Shown piece by piece: positions 10,015-20,875 of a DNA stretch of 64,000 nucleotides. The DNA lies in the NCBI RefSeq assembly GCF_000264905.1, contig NW_006763131.1, positions 3,366,708 through 3,430,707 on the forward strand, in the 5' to 3' direction. This DNA comes from Stereum hirsutum FP-91666 SS1 (Eukaryota > Basidiomycota > Agaricomycetes > Russulales > Stereaceae). How positions within the stretch are numbered: the stretch's first letter is position 1; each line of letters opens with the position of its first letter. Under the pieces are notes generated by a model, which searched no databases, was not told where the DNA came from, and was given only the letters and a program-made list of their open reading frames with translations. The position numbers and the translations under genes are program-made.

Positions 10015-13000
10015 CTACGAACTAACAACAGCCTCCTCCTCCCTCTCCCGTCCCTTCCTCCTCCCCAACAACCCGACCCTCCCACCCACCGCGAGCCCAA
10101 AACTCCCCGTCCTCCTCTTCGCACCCTTCACCGCCCCGTTCGCGTGTGAATTCGCATCCGCATCACTATTATCCTCCGCGCCAGCCACCCCGCCATTACT
10201 TCCACTCACAACGCCCATACTTCCCTTCCTCAACCTCCTCCACAGACCGCCCACCGGACTTCCACTAAATCCACCTCCCCCACCCCCTCCTCCCCCTCCT
10301 CCACTACTCCCAGCACTCGAAGGCAACCCCACAACGAGACTAGGCGGCGACGAAGAGAGCCCGATACCTTCCGTGGAGTCGTTGAATACGGATGAGAGAG
10401 TGGAGCGGGTGGAGGGCGTGCGGGAGTGGGCTGGGCGGGTTGGGGAGAGGGAGTTGGTGGTTGAGGGGAGGGGGGTTGGGATTGGAGTTGGAGGTGAGTG
10501 TGAGGGCCGGTGCGGTGGGGATGAGGAGAGATCGTTGGTTGCGGTGGGGGCGTGTGCTTCGGGTTGGGAGCTGGGCTCTTGTGTCGAATCGGGTGTGTCC
10601 TCAGGCGAGGATGCGGACGGGGCGCTGTTGCTGTGTGTAGAATCGGGAGACGAAGACCGTTGAGAACCAGAGGCCGATGATGATGATGGTGCCCCTTCCT
10701 CCTCGTCCTCATCCTCGTCCTCCACAACTTCTTCCGCCCCCGCCCCCGTCCCAAAAACCTCATCAAGCTCAAACACCTCTCCCCCTCCCCCTCCATCCCC
10801 ACTTATCCCACGCTCCCTCCTCGAACTCGCAATACTCCTCATCGAATGTCCGTCCCCGCTCATCCTCCCATGTCCATCACTACTCACCCTCCCATGTCCA
10901 TCACCACTCATCCTCCCCTGTCTTACATACGAATGACTATCCGCGCTTCCCCTTCTCGATATCCCCGGTCCGTGCTGGTGGTGGTGGTGGTGATGTCCGT
11001 GTCCGTGTCCGTGTCCGTGTAAGAGCCCGGGCAACAAAGACGTCGAGAAATCCCAAGAGTCGATGGTGCGGTGTAATGTTGCGTTGCGGGCTTGGAGACG
11101 TTCGAGGCGTTGGACGATTGGTGGGAGGTCGTCTGTTGTGTGTCGTGTTCGAGGTACGTCGTCAGTGAGGTGAGGAGTAGGGATAAGATATGTAAGAGAA
11201 TGAGAGGATAAGAGATGTAAGAGAATGAGAGAAAAGAGAGAGGAGAGGGGAGAGAGGAGAAGAACGTACGGAGGATAGTCCCGACGAGGTATGATTTCCG
11301 TTTCGCGTTCTTGAAGAAGGGGGTTTGGAGGAGTTGGGCCGCGGTCGGTCTGTAGCGTGTGGCGTATGGCGGGCGTTGGGTGGCGGGTGGTAATACAATC
11401 AATATCATCCAGAAGACTAAGAGAGAAGGCGAAGAGAAAAGGAGGGACTTACCGTCCAGCCGGATCCTTCGCAAGACACTTGCCCACGACCTCCTGAAAC
11501 GCGCGCGAATACTTATGCACCCCTCCGTCGCGATCTAGCGTCGGCGCCGCGTCTTGCACACTGGATATCACGTCCACATATCAGTAACCGAACCCCCTCA
11601 AGCAATACTGATACCGAAAAGTGCGACATAAATGGACAGGGGAGAGGGGGATGACTCACGTCTTGAGCAAAACATTATGCGACGACTCTCTCGACCTCGG
11701 CGCGCGTCCCTGCGCGAGCTCCAGCGCCGTGATACCGAAACTCCAGATATCGGCGCTCGAGTCGTAATGTTTCCCCGAGATCAGCTCGGGCGCCATCCAG
11801 CACGGCTAATCCACCCAACGAGCGAGCGTGAAGTCAAACAGTAAGATCAGACATGTCATGACATGGCCACGAAACGAACAGGAATAAGTCCCGCGACAAG
11901 ACGGACAAACGGATAGACGGGGGGACATACAGTTCCAACGAACGACCTCCTCTTCCCCACCCTCGCCCTCCTCGGCGGCGTATTCCCCACCGCATCGAAC
12001 ACAACGCTCCTATCCGTCTTCGAATTCGTACCGTTCTCTTTAGTGTTAAGATGGGGATGGGTGTGGTCTTCGTCGTGTAGAGGCGCGGCGACGCCGAGGT
12101 CGCCGAGGAGGACGGTGCCGTCGTCGTCTATGAGGAGGTTTGCGGCTTTGACGTCGCGGTGGATGAAGCCGTTTATGTGGAGGTAACTGTTTTGTTTTTT
12201 TGTGGATTTTGTGGAATTTGTGGAGAATGGGCGTGAGGAAGGTCGGTCGGAGGTGATGCGAGGGTTCGGCCGTGGTGCAATAGGTGGGTGGGTGGGTGTG
12301 GGTCCAAAGAATGAGTCAGTGAAGCGCAGTGGGAATGGGGATTGTGGCGGAAGCGAAGGTATGAATAGAGATTGCAGGGTTATGTATAGAACGAGTGGAT
12401 CGGGCGGCGATTATGAATAAGGCGATTGTAGTTATTTATGGATACATCGACGACGAAAGAGCCCGAAGAGGGTGGAAGACAAGAGGATGGAAAAGGGTGG
12501 AAGGGGAAGGAAAGGAAGGGAAAAGGAAGGAAAGAGGTACGTACTTGAGACCCTCCAACGCCTGCTTCAGTATACACCTCACGACCTCCTCGGACATCCC
12601 ACCCGGCCATCCATACCTCATCACGTCCGCGGCACTGCCTGCATTCATGAGCCTGAGCGCGATATGCAGTTTGTGTCCCTCGATCCAGCTTCCTCGCACA
12701 CGGAGGACGTTCGGGTGTTTGGATAAGGACATCAGTTGGGTCTCGCGTTCGAGGAGACGGAGGGAGTGTGGGGGCAGTTTGTCGAGGTCGAGGACTTTGA
12801 GCGCGCAGGGGACGGGGTTTGGAGTGGGGGAGGATGGGGTGGGTGGGGGGTGGTGAATTGCGGAGTAGACGGTCGATGATGCACCGAAACCGATTGCGGG
12901 GCCGAGTGTGTAATCTGCTGCGTTGTCGCTGTAGGGGACATCATCGGATGTGAGTCGATATTGATTATCAGAATGGAGGTCAAGATGATCAGGGTGACGG

Positions 13001-13137
13001 CGACGAGGAGGAAGAGAGAGAAGGGAGAGAGAGGAGAAAGAGAGGAGAACGGACGTGTAGAGCTGCCACTCGTCCTCGACTGCGCCGATGAAGGTGCTGG
13101 CGGGGCGCTTGTCAGAGACAGCGCTCGAGGACGGCAT
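10015..13137 (-). CDS. Ste20-family kinase, FRAY/OSR1-SPAK-like
   Basis: Serine/threonine kinase. Starts at ATG 13137; the domain reads [26 protein letters not shown] (VAIK lysine), [19 protein letters not shown], an HRD loop near 12160, a DLG in place of [28 protein letters not shown], and closes with [20 protein letters not shown], the hallmark FRAY/OSR1 end of the kinase. The last junctions are firm: exon 11453 upward to 11349/11270 and then 10015..11132, giving [22 protein letters not shown]. The C-terminal third is disordered: His/Gly repeats ([14 protein letters not shown]), tandem GHGRMSGD repeats, acidic and Ser/Pro runs and a poly-Gly. Metazoan OSR1 acts in osmotic signalling; the fungal role is inferred only from the family. 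Confidence 0.85.
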
Positions 13138-14032
13138 GGCTTGGATCTTGCTGGTGTCGGACGGTCGAGAAAGATATAGAGAAATCAGAGTTTATTTTTG
13201 GAGAGTGAGAGTACGGAAGAGAATGAATAAGAGAGAGCCGAAAGAGGGTGAGACACACTGCCTTGGTTGGCAAGCCGCAGACATGAAGGCCGCTGTGATG
13301 CGGCGAGCGTTGTGTGTCTCCGCGGGGCGGCAATCAAGTCGTGTCAGTGTAATTGTAAAGCAGCTGGATGGATATAGCAGCGCTTCTGATGACGCGCGAC
13401 ACATGTGATAAGCCCATGAATCTCTACAATCTACAGCGCCGATATCAGACCTCGACTGTGGCCCACTATCAGACCTCGACTATGATCATGATGGGCATCG
13501 CGGACATCGTCGAAAGGGAGCTAAGTATGAAGCGCGAGAATGCTCTGGAATATTCAAGTGGGCCACTCTGGAGCGAGTCCAGGACCCACTTGGCCAAATA
13601 AGCTCCATGGGTGACCAACCGCGGGTCCCAGTGCACGGTGCGCCGCTGTGCGGGAGGGTGGACAGCCTGGCGACCGAAAGGAGGGCCGGGATTAACGCGA
13701 GGGCTATGATTGGACTGGGAAAGGGCCGAGCACGATCCGACGGTGTCGAGCTCTCGTCGATTTTTCGAGAGGCGTCGCTGAGTTTGGACGGCCAGCAGAA
13801 CAGAAGAAACGAGAGGCGAGCTCCACCGGGGAATCAGCGGGCGATTGCAAGATATAGCTAGCCGCCTTCCCATCCCGGCACAGCGCCTCCGTTCCTTGAC
13901 TCGTCCCACACGCTTTATTATACGCCCTTATCTCCTCCATCCGCCGACCGCCGACCCCCTCCGCCCTGCCCCCTCCCTCTTATTCGACGTCCTTTCATCA
14001 CAACCACAACAATACCCCCCTCTAGCGTCAGT
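13138..14032. promoter_or_regulatory. shared 0.9-kb divergent promoter of two kinases
   Basis: Lies between the start codons of the FRAY-like and SRPK-like kinases. Contains a perfect 15-bp direct repeat (TATCAGACCTCGACT) at 13443 and 13467, and a C-rich leader just before ATG 14033. The open frames here (for example 13469..13909 minus) have no recognisable protein. Confidence 0.45.
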
Positions 14033-16302
14033 ATGGCGCCCAGAGACGAAGAATCCGCCGTCGAATACAACGCTGGTGGCTATCTCCAGGTCCACCTTCA
14101 AGATACCTTTAAAAATGGTCGCTATACCGTAGTAAGAAAACTAGGGTGCGTCCTTCCCCTCATTCTTACTCTCTCATTATCTCACATCAGCATCGCGTTC
14201 CATAGTTGGGGCCATTTCTCGACCGTATGGCTCGTCAGAGATGAAGAGTGCGTTATCTCTTCTAATCCGCTTCATTCGTCTGTGCCACCACCCGCTGACG
14301 CAGCTCACGCGACCACAGTAAACATCGCCACTCCGCACTCAAGGTCGTCAAGTCTGCAGGCCGCTACACAGAAACAGCGCGCGACGAGATTAAACTCCTC
14401 CAACAGATATCAGACACATCCCCCTCACACCCCGGCCGCGCCCATATCGTCTCCTTCCTCGACTCTTTCGCGCACTCATCTCCTCTCCACACCCACATCT
14501 GCATCATCTTCGAACCGCTCGGCGAGAATCTCCTCTCGCTCATCGAGAAGAACAGACGAAAGGGCGTCCCACGATGTCTTGTCAGGTCTATCACACGTCA
14601 GGTCTTACTCGGCTTGCAGTATCTCCACGAGGAATGTGATCTCGTACACACCGATATAAAGCCCGAAAACATAAGTGAGTCGTTTTCCCATTTTGTTGTG
14701 TGTTCGTGTGGAGTACTACACCTGTAGGCCCGTCATACGCGGACCACCGATCCTATTCTTGCAATCCTGTTGGCAGTCAGCCTGTGACGCACTCCGACTC
14801 GATTGGCTCGAATTACCTTGTATCCAGCCACTCACCGTCCGCACCTGAGTCAGCATAAGACTCGTTCATCTTTTCCTTCTTCGGCTACTTGCCATTTCCG
14901 ACATAAGCATTAGCGCTGTGAGCTTGCCGCTAATCATAGCCTCTCTCTATCTCCACCAGTGATGTCAATCCCGAACGTCGAATCCCACATCCGCACCGAA
15001 CTCTCCTCCTCACCCCGCCCAATCGCCCACAAACTGCCCATCCCACCCAACCCCCGCACACGCACCTCCAAATCCTCCGCCGCCGCCCCCTCCGCCTCCC
15101 GCGCCCGACACCGCTCCGTGCACATCACCGAATCCCAACCGCTCGCGAGTCCCTCCTCGCACGCGTTCCTCTCCGCACATATGAACGTGCTCTCGAGCAC
15201 GACGGGGACGAGCTCGACGACGACGAGCAGCAGTTTTGCGGATTCGTTGGACGAGGATATGGCTGGGAATTCGGTCGATATGATGATCATGGGTGAAAGC
15301 TCGAAGACGACGACGCCGGCGACGAGTCTTGGGAGTGGGATGTCGAAATTGAGGATCAGTTCTTCAGACCAGCAGCAGTCTCCCACTCCTGCAGCCGCTC
15401 CTCTCGCCTCGGACCAGCGCTCCGGTGCGCATGAAGTAGCGCCGAGTAGGGATCGTTCGCCGGTGGAGGGGCTGCAGGTCCATGTCGAGGCCAGGTCGGC
15501 GTCGAGGACTACGAATAGCGGGAGTGAGAAGGATCCACTTTCGCCGACGATCAGTCCACCGCATTCGGTCACGGTGCCAGCGGCACCTTCGGGTCCTTCG
15601 TTGCTCACGCAGACAGCGCCCCCGAAGGGCACAGCGGACGTTATCAACGGGAAGACTTCGCCCGCGAGCTCTTCGACGTCCACACTTACTGGCGATTCGT
15701 CGATTTCGAGCGGATCGTCAGACGAGTTGAGGAGAGGAGAGATGTTCCATCCGATTTGCATCAAGATCGCCGACCTGGGCAACGCCACGCCTTCTCGGAA
15801 ACATTACACCGAAGAGATACAGACGAGACAGTATCGGTCCCCCGAAGCGATCGTAGGCCGAAGCGACTGGGGCTGCGAAGTCGACGTATGGTCGCTCGCG
15901 TGTGTCGTCTTCGAGCTCCTCACGGCCGAATATCTCTTCGAGCCGCAATCCCAAGGTGCTCTGTTCTCGAAGGACGACGATCACTTGGCGCAGATCATCG
16001 AGCTGCTTGGCCCCATACCGCCGCATGTGAAGAACGGGGGCCGGTATTCAAGAGAGCTGTTCGATCATTATACGGGGGATTTGAGGTATATTAAGCATTT
16101 GAAGCCGTGGCCGCTGAGGAGGGTGATGGTGGAGAAGTATTTGTTTGAGGAGAAGGAGGCGGAGGGGCTATGTAAGTTCTTGGAGAAGATGTTGTGTCTT
16201 GATCCGAAGAAGAGGGCGAGCGCGGCAGAGATGGTGGGACATGAGTGGTTGGAGGTGGATTGGGAGAGAGAGGGAGAGGAGGTTGCGAGGGTGGTTTGGT
16301 GA
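14033..16302 (+). CDS. SR-protein kinase (SRPK/Sky1/Dsk1 type)
   Basis: Phosphorylates RS-domain splicing and mRNA-export factors. Exons 14033..14145, 14206..14247, 14319..14674 and 14960..16302 total 1854 nt (617 aa). N-lobe: YNAGGYLQVHLQDTFKNGRY and KLGWGHFSTVWL, both SRPK signatures, then HSALKVVKSA with the lysine. Loop LVHTDIKPENI shows the SRPK-type HTD in place of HRD. A spacer of about 250 Ser/Thr-rich residues follows, then IADLGNA, TRQYRSPEAIVG, and the C-lobe DVWSLACVVFELLT, closing with ASAAEMVGHEWL. The split kinase with a disordered spacer is diagnostic. Intron 3 is 285 nt, far larger than its neighbours, and falls exactly at the lobe/spacer boundary. Confidence 0.95.
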
Positions 16303-18082
16303 GTGTGAGGTATTAGTGAGGGAGTTGACGGTGTGGACGGTGTGAGGTGGCGTCTACCTTTTTGGTATTTATTCGCTTTTTTATGGGTTTGAGTTTTACT
16401 TTAGACTTTTTCTTCCTCTTCTTCTCCTCTTTCTCTCTTCCTTCCATGCATTCACTTCTACTCTCATCTTTTCGTAATCCGGCAACATCGTCTGCCATCG
16501 GACGCTTACCTTTGCAACCTTTACCCCTTTCTTCCGCCTCATTGTCGCTTGTGGTCTGCATCACACCCATAGATACATAGACAGTTCCGCTCGTCCGTTC
16601 TGTTCTGCCTCTTGCCTCTTGCCTCTGCCTTTGCGTTGCATCATGCTGATACCTGTGCTGTGTATGCCCCATTCTCACTCCTAATTACCCCATCCCCCCT
16701 TTTTTTTTCTCTCTCTCTTTCACCCTTTTCAGCTTTGGTCAGTTCACTTCCATGTCAGCGTTGTATTTCTCCCCCCCCTCTTGTCTTTGTGCCATCACTT
16801 TTTTTTTATTCGATCGAGGTCTAGTTGCGGTTTTATGTTTTCTTTTTTGAGTGTCGGTGTCGTGCGCACTTTACTTCGCTATTACTTACTCTTACTCCCC
16901 TTACTTCCCTTACGCTTACACCGTCGCCTTCCGCCTCCCACTCCCGTCCAAACCGTTCGATTCTCTCGCCTCCGCATCCGCCTCCGCACCTCTCATCCCG
17001 TCTACTTCAAGCCCCCACTCGGTTCACTAGCCACGCATCGGTGAACTACACCCCTCCACCTGCTCGCCTACTCGCCTTCGGGCTTCACTTCCGACGACGC
17101 ACAGGATTGGCTCCCGCCCTCTCCACCCTCTCCCTCTCCCCTCGTTCGCCCCCCCCCCTTCCACCCCCCCCACCCCCCCCGGCCGCAGTGCTACCCCCCT
17201 TCGCTAATTCCGAACTCAGCAGACCCGTGCGAGAAGAAATACCTTTAGCTTATCATTTTGCTGTTTGCTGTTTGATTTTCTTCGCCTATTCCTTATTCAT
17301 AGGTTCAACCTCTTGTTTCGTTTCCTGTCTGTTTTTTTGTCTTCTTGATCGTCTTTCTTATCTTGGCCCAGTTTTCAGTTTCCAGTTTTCAGTTTCGGGT
17401 CCGTCCGCTCTGTAGCTATGTAGCTCTATCCTCATCCTCATCCACTCTCACTCCACTCTCTTCGTCCGTGCATCCATTCCTCGCTTTCTCTCTCTCTCTC
17501 TTCTTCCGCATATCCTCTCCTCTCTTCCTCACGCTTCTGCACCCCCAAGTTCCAACTCGTCTCCGCACTCTACGTTTCCGCATGTCTCATGGCTCATGTC
17601 TCACGTCTCAAGTTCCAAGATCTCACGTCTCACCTCTTGAATTCTCTTTCCACGTCTCTCGTCCGCACGCCCACGTCCCCCACTCGATGCTCACTCACAT
17701 CTACATTTACGTTTTGGTTCGTATGGTACATTAAAATAGGTAGACAAACCACTGTAGTAGCCTCTAGCCCGTACTTGGTTTCCTTTTTCTGCCCAGCTCT
17801 GCCATCTCGCCCCGTCCGACGTTGTTGTTCAGGCTCCATGGTTGATGGTTGAAAGCTTTTGGTTCAAGCGTGTTGGTTATACATAGTAACGACTCGGACG
17901 GTAACAACGCGCGGAGGTATAAGTGGTACGATACGGTATACGTGTATATAAAAGGTACTCTACGATCCTCCAAACAATCGATCAAACAATCCTCTTTGCT
18001 CTCCGTCTGAATCATAGCCGGCGGTTTGGTATGGTTGAAGAAAACGAGAACGCCAATCGTGCGGGTCACCGCCTCTGACGCA
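16303..18082. other. gene-free C/T-rich stretch
   Basis: 1.8 kb without a credible gene. From about 16690 to 17700 the plus strand is strongly pyrimidine-rich, which opens long low-complexity frames that I do not accept as coding. Inside it, C-runs of 10, 8 and 8 bases lie at 17149..17158, 17164..17171 and 17173..17180. It may be 3' UTR of the SRPK gene plus promoter or leader of SGF11, or a noncoding transcript. Confidence 0.5.
17945..17953 (+). promoter_or_regulatory. TATA box, candidate for SGF11
   Basis: TATATAAAA about 130 bp upstream of ATG 18083. Position fits a fungal core promoter; not otherwise tested. Confidence 0.45.
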
Positions 18083-20037
18083 ATGAGCAAAGGTAATTTG
18101 AAATGGTGCAACCTACGGTTTAGTGGAGTGCACGTGATGAATTGCTGTATACTGAACGCGCTTAACACTTTGAGCTTGGATTTTGACACAAACCTCTTGC
18201 TTTGCGCTTGGACTGTCTGGTTTCCATCTCTTCTACAGATATAGATATCATGGCCAAATCGGAGAGGGACGAGGTGCTCGACGAGCTGGTGAGCTTGACT
18301 CTTGCTTCTTTTGTTTGTTCAATCGAGTGTGGCGAACTGATTTGCTTTGCGCGAAGGCTTCGAGGGTGTTCTCGACTATGCTGGATGATCTTATCCTGGA
18401 TGCAGCGCTGCAGTCGCATCAGGAGGTGGCGCGCAATAGGGCCGTTTGCGATGTATGTCATACCAGGTGCGCTTTCACTTCATCTGTCTGCTTTAATCCA
18501 ATTCTTTTCCAAGGCGATGTGTTCATGTTCATGTTCGTGTTGTCGTTGCGTTTTCGTAGGTGTGGCCTAGGTGAGCGGTGCCTCCAGGATACTCCAGGTC
18601 CGATGATGAGTGGAAAGGGAGATGTATATTGATCATTTGTCGATGTGTCTATGCAGCACATAACGCAGGACCCTCAACTCTGGCCATGAACGGCCGCTCG
18701 AGAGCCGGGACGCCGAGTCTGGAGGGTGGAGGGAGGATGGGGACGCCCACGCCTGGGAGCAGCACGCCCAAGTCGGACGGGAATATGTTGTTGGATTGTG
18801 TGGTTTGTGGGAGACAGGTGCGTTTTCCCTCTTCTTTAGACTACGTTGCTGTTTGCTGTTTGGTTAATCGCTCATGGTTTTGCGTGTGGGTCGGGACTAC
18901 TTGTAGGTCGCTTCGGCGAGGTATGCACCACATTTGAGTGGATGTATGGGTATGAATGGGACGCGGAGGGGGTCGTCGAGGAATGTGACTTCGAAACCGA
19001 AGTGCGTGTTTTTTGTTTGTTTATATCTCTGATTTTCGTGTGCGCGTGTGTCTTCGGTGCGCCATGTCCTGACGCCGTGGGTACGTGCAGATTGCCTTCA
19101 GAGTCTGGCAGGTCGGCATCTCCATATCTTGACGGCGACTTTGAAGGGGAGGATATACCATTGGCGATGAGTAAGGCTAAAGCGCCGTCGAAGAGCAAGC
19201 AGAAAGGTGCGTTCTGAGGAATATATATTGCACTGTCTCGTTGTTGACGACATACGGTACTGTAGACGACGCTCCCTTCTCAACGAAGCGTAAGCAGGTG
19301 AATATTCGCAACTTGGGTTTGGCCGGGAAGCCCGTTAATCCTTACGTCCAAACAGACCGGCTCACCATCGCCACCAAAGAAATCAAAGAAAGCAAAGACT
19401 GGAGGTCCGTTTCCCACCGGAGTTTTCCCGCTTCTTGTCTTCTCGTCTTCAACATCCTTCGTCCCCAGCGTCTCCTCTAACCCGTGTCGCCACCATCCCA
19501 GATATCCCGGGCAATCCTACCGTGAATACACTTTTCAGCTCTCTGCACCCGATCTGTCTCAATCTTTCGTTTATCAGAACCACTTCCTCTCCATCCCCTC
19601 CAACTCGCAATCCAAGGTCCCCTCCCGACTCCGAGAATCTTCCACAGCTTTTCTCGACCGTGACCGCTCGTCATCGCCCGAATCCGCGTCCTCGCCAGGC
19701 ACTTTACCTATCAGTGCGGCCACACCCTCGTCCGTGCATTCTATACAGACGAACGGGACGAAGAAGGGTGGGGGAGGAGCAGCTGTACCCAGTGGGTTCG
19801 GTAGAGGAGCAGGTGTGGGGGCGGGGAGAGCGAAGGTGCAGCCGAGGATGCCTAGTCCCCCGAGGCCGCCTGTGACGGTTGTGAGGAAGCCGGACACGGA
19901 TTATCTCGTTGGTAGGTTTCCTGGTTTCCTGTTGCTTTATTCACGAGGCGGGCAGGTCAAAGTGAAGCTGATCTTGGTCTGGTCTAGATGTTGAGGGTGA
20001 CGAGACCGGCTCCTCGACCGATAGCTCTAGCGATTGA
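18083..20037 (+). CDS. SGF11: SAGA deubiquitinase-module subunit Sgf11 (ATXN7L3-like)
   Basis: Sgf11 joins Ubp8 and Sus1 in removing ubiquitin from histone H2B. The N-terminal helix reads DEVLDELASRVFSTMLDDL and continues to VCDVCHTR. The zinc finger LDCVVCGRQVASARYAPHL..C (C-x2-C...H...C) matches the Sgf11 family. Exons 18250..18288, 18357..18466, 18560..18570, 18657..18817, 18907..19001, 19091..19206, 19266..19404, 19469..19911, 19988..20037 give 387 aa from ATG 18250. A tiny upstream exon with ATG 18083 (MSKDI) also splices in frame. Exon 18560..18570 is 11 nt; omitting it causes an immediate stop. The Ser/Pro/Gly-rich C-terminal half is much longer than in yeast Sgf11. Confidence 0.85.
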
Positions 20038-20875
20038 ACGCCACGCGATCCATAACTCACCTTTTTACATGTTTTCCCCCTTGCTTTTCTTTCCGGATAT
20101 TCTTGTGGATTATGTTATTGCTTTTACCATTGCTTTTACATGCTTTCATTCAGGTTGGATTTGTATCGCTATTGTTCGTTGACATCCGGCTGTTGTAAGA
20201 TGAGGAACTCACGTTTATGCTGTATTCCACTGACTTTGTTCCTGCTTACTTCGGAGTTGAGTCGAGATTCATGAAGAGGTCTGTCTAGCACGTATGAATG
20301 TCTGGCCTAGATGTTCACACTGGGACGATTGACGTTCGTTGGTCCACGTCGCTGTATTCCCTTTCTGTGCAGGAGCAAAAGGAGGCATGTTATATTTCTG
20401 AGTATACTAAGATGATGTCGCGCAGGATGTTGATGACGGGTTGAGGGTTGCATGTGAATGAGCCTGACCCTGTACCTCTAAATGCTGTACTATCAAAATC
20501 TGGGGAACCACTGCCTCGTCTTCCCCGCTATCTCCCTGCTGTGCACAAGGGCGTACCGAGACCTTCGCTTGCTGCATTTGTTGTGCGTAACAACATCGTT
20601 CACAGCTTGGGCAGGGTCTCGCGACGTCATCGCCACATCGCCACAACCAAATTTGGCCCAAGACGCATCGCATTTCATCTCTCATTTAGCGGGGCTTCTG
20701 TCTCCGCGCGCGTCGAGCGCAAACATATAAAATGGCCAGCGTTTCAACCGCTCTCGCTTGTCCTCTTTCAGCCCTCTACCCCTACCCACACTTGCAGTTC
20801 CTCCAGGTCTATACCTAGGAACTTGAATCATCCTTCTGAAGCACTTTCTTGACTTGAATCGTTTGAAGATACGCG
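20038..20875. promoter_or_regulatory. calmodulin promoter and leader
   Basis: Upstream of ATG 20876. A TATA-like ATATAAAA lies at 20725..20732, about 145 bp before the ATG. A perfect palindrome CCAAATTTGG at 20647..20656 fits the CArG consensus bound by MADS-box (Mcm1/SRF) proteins, and sits about 70 bp upstream of the TATA. The remainder is the SGF11 3' flank; no gene seen. Confidence 0.4.

Noticed and set aside
14934..15788. 284-codon minus-strand frame
   Set aside because: Lies antisense to the SRPK spacer, whose frame is continuous with the kinase.
16825..17415. 196-codon plus frame rich in Pro, Ser, Leu and Arg
   Set aside because: Product of the C/T-rich tract, which has no stops in this frame by composition; no domain, no splice logic.
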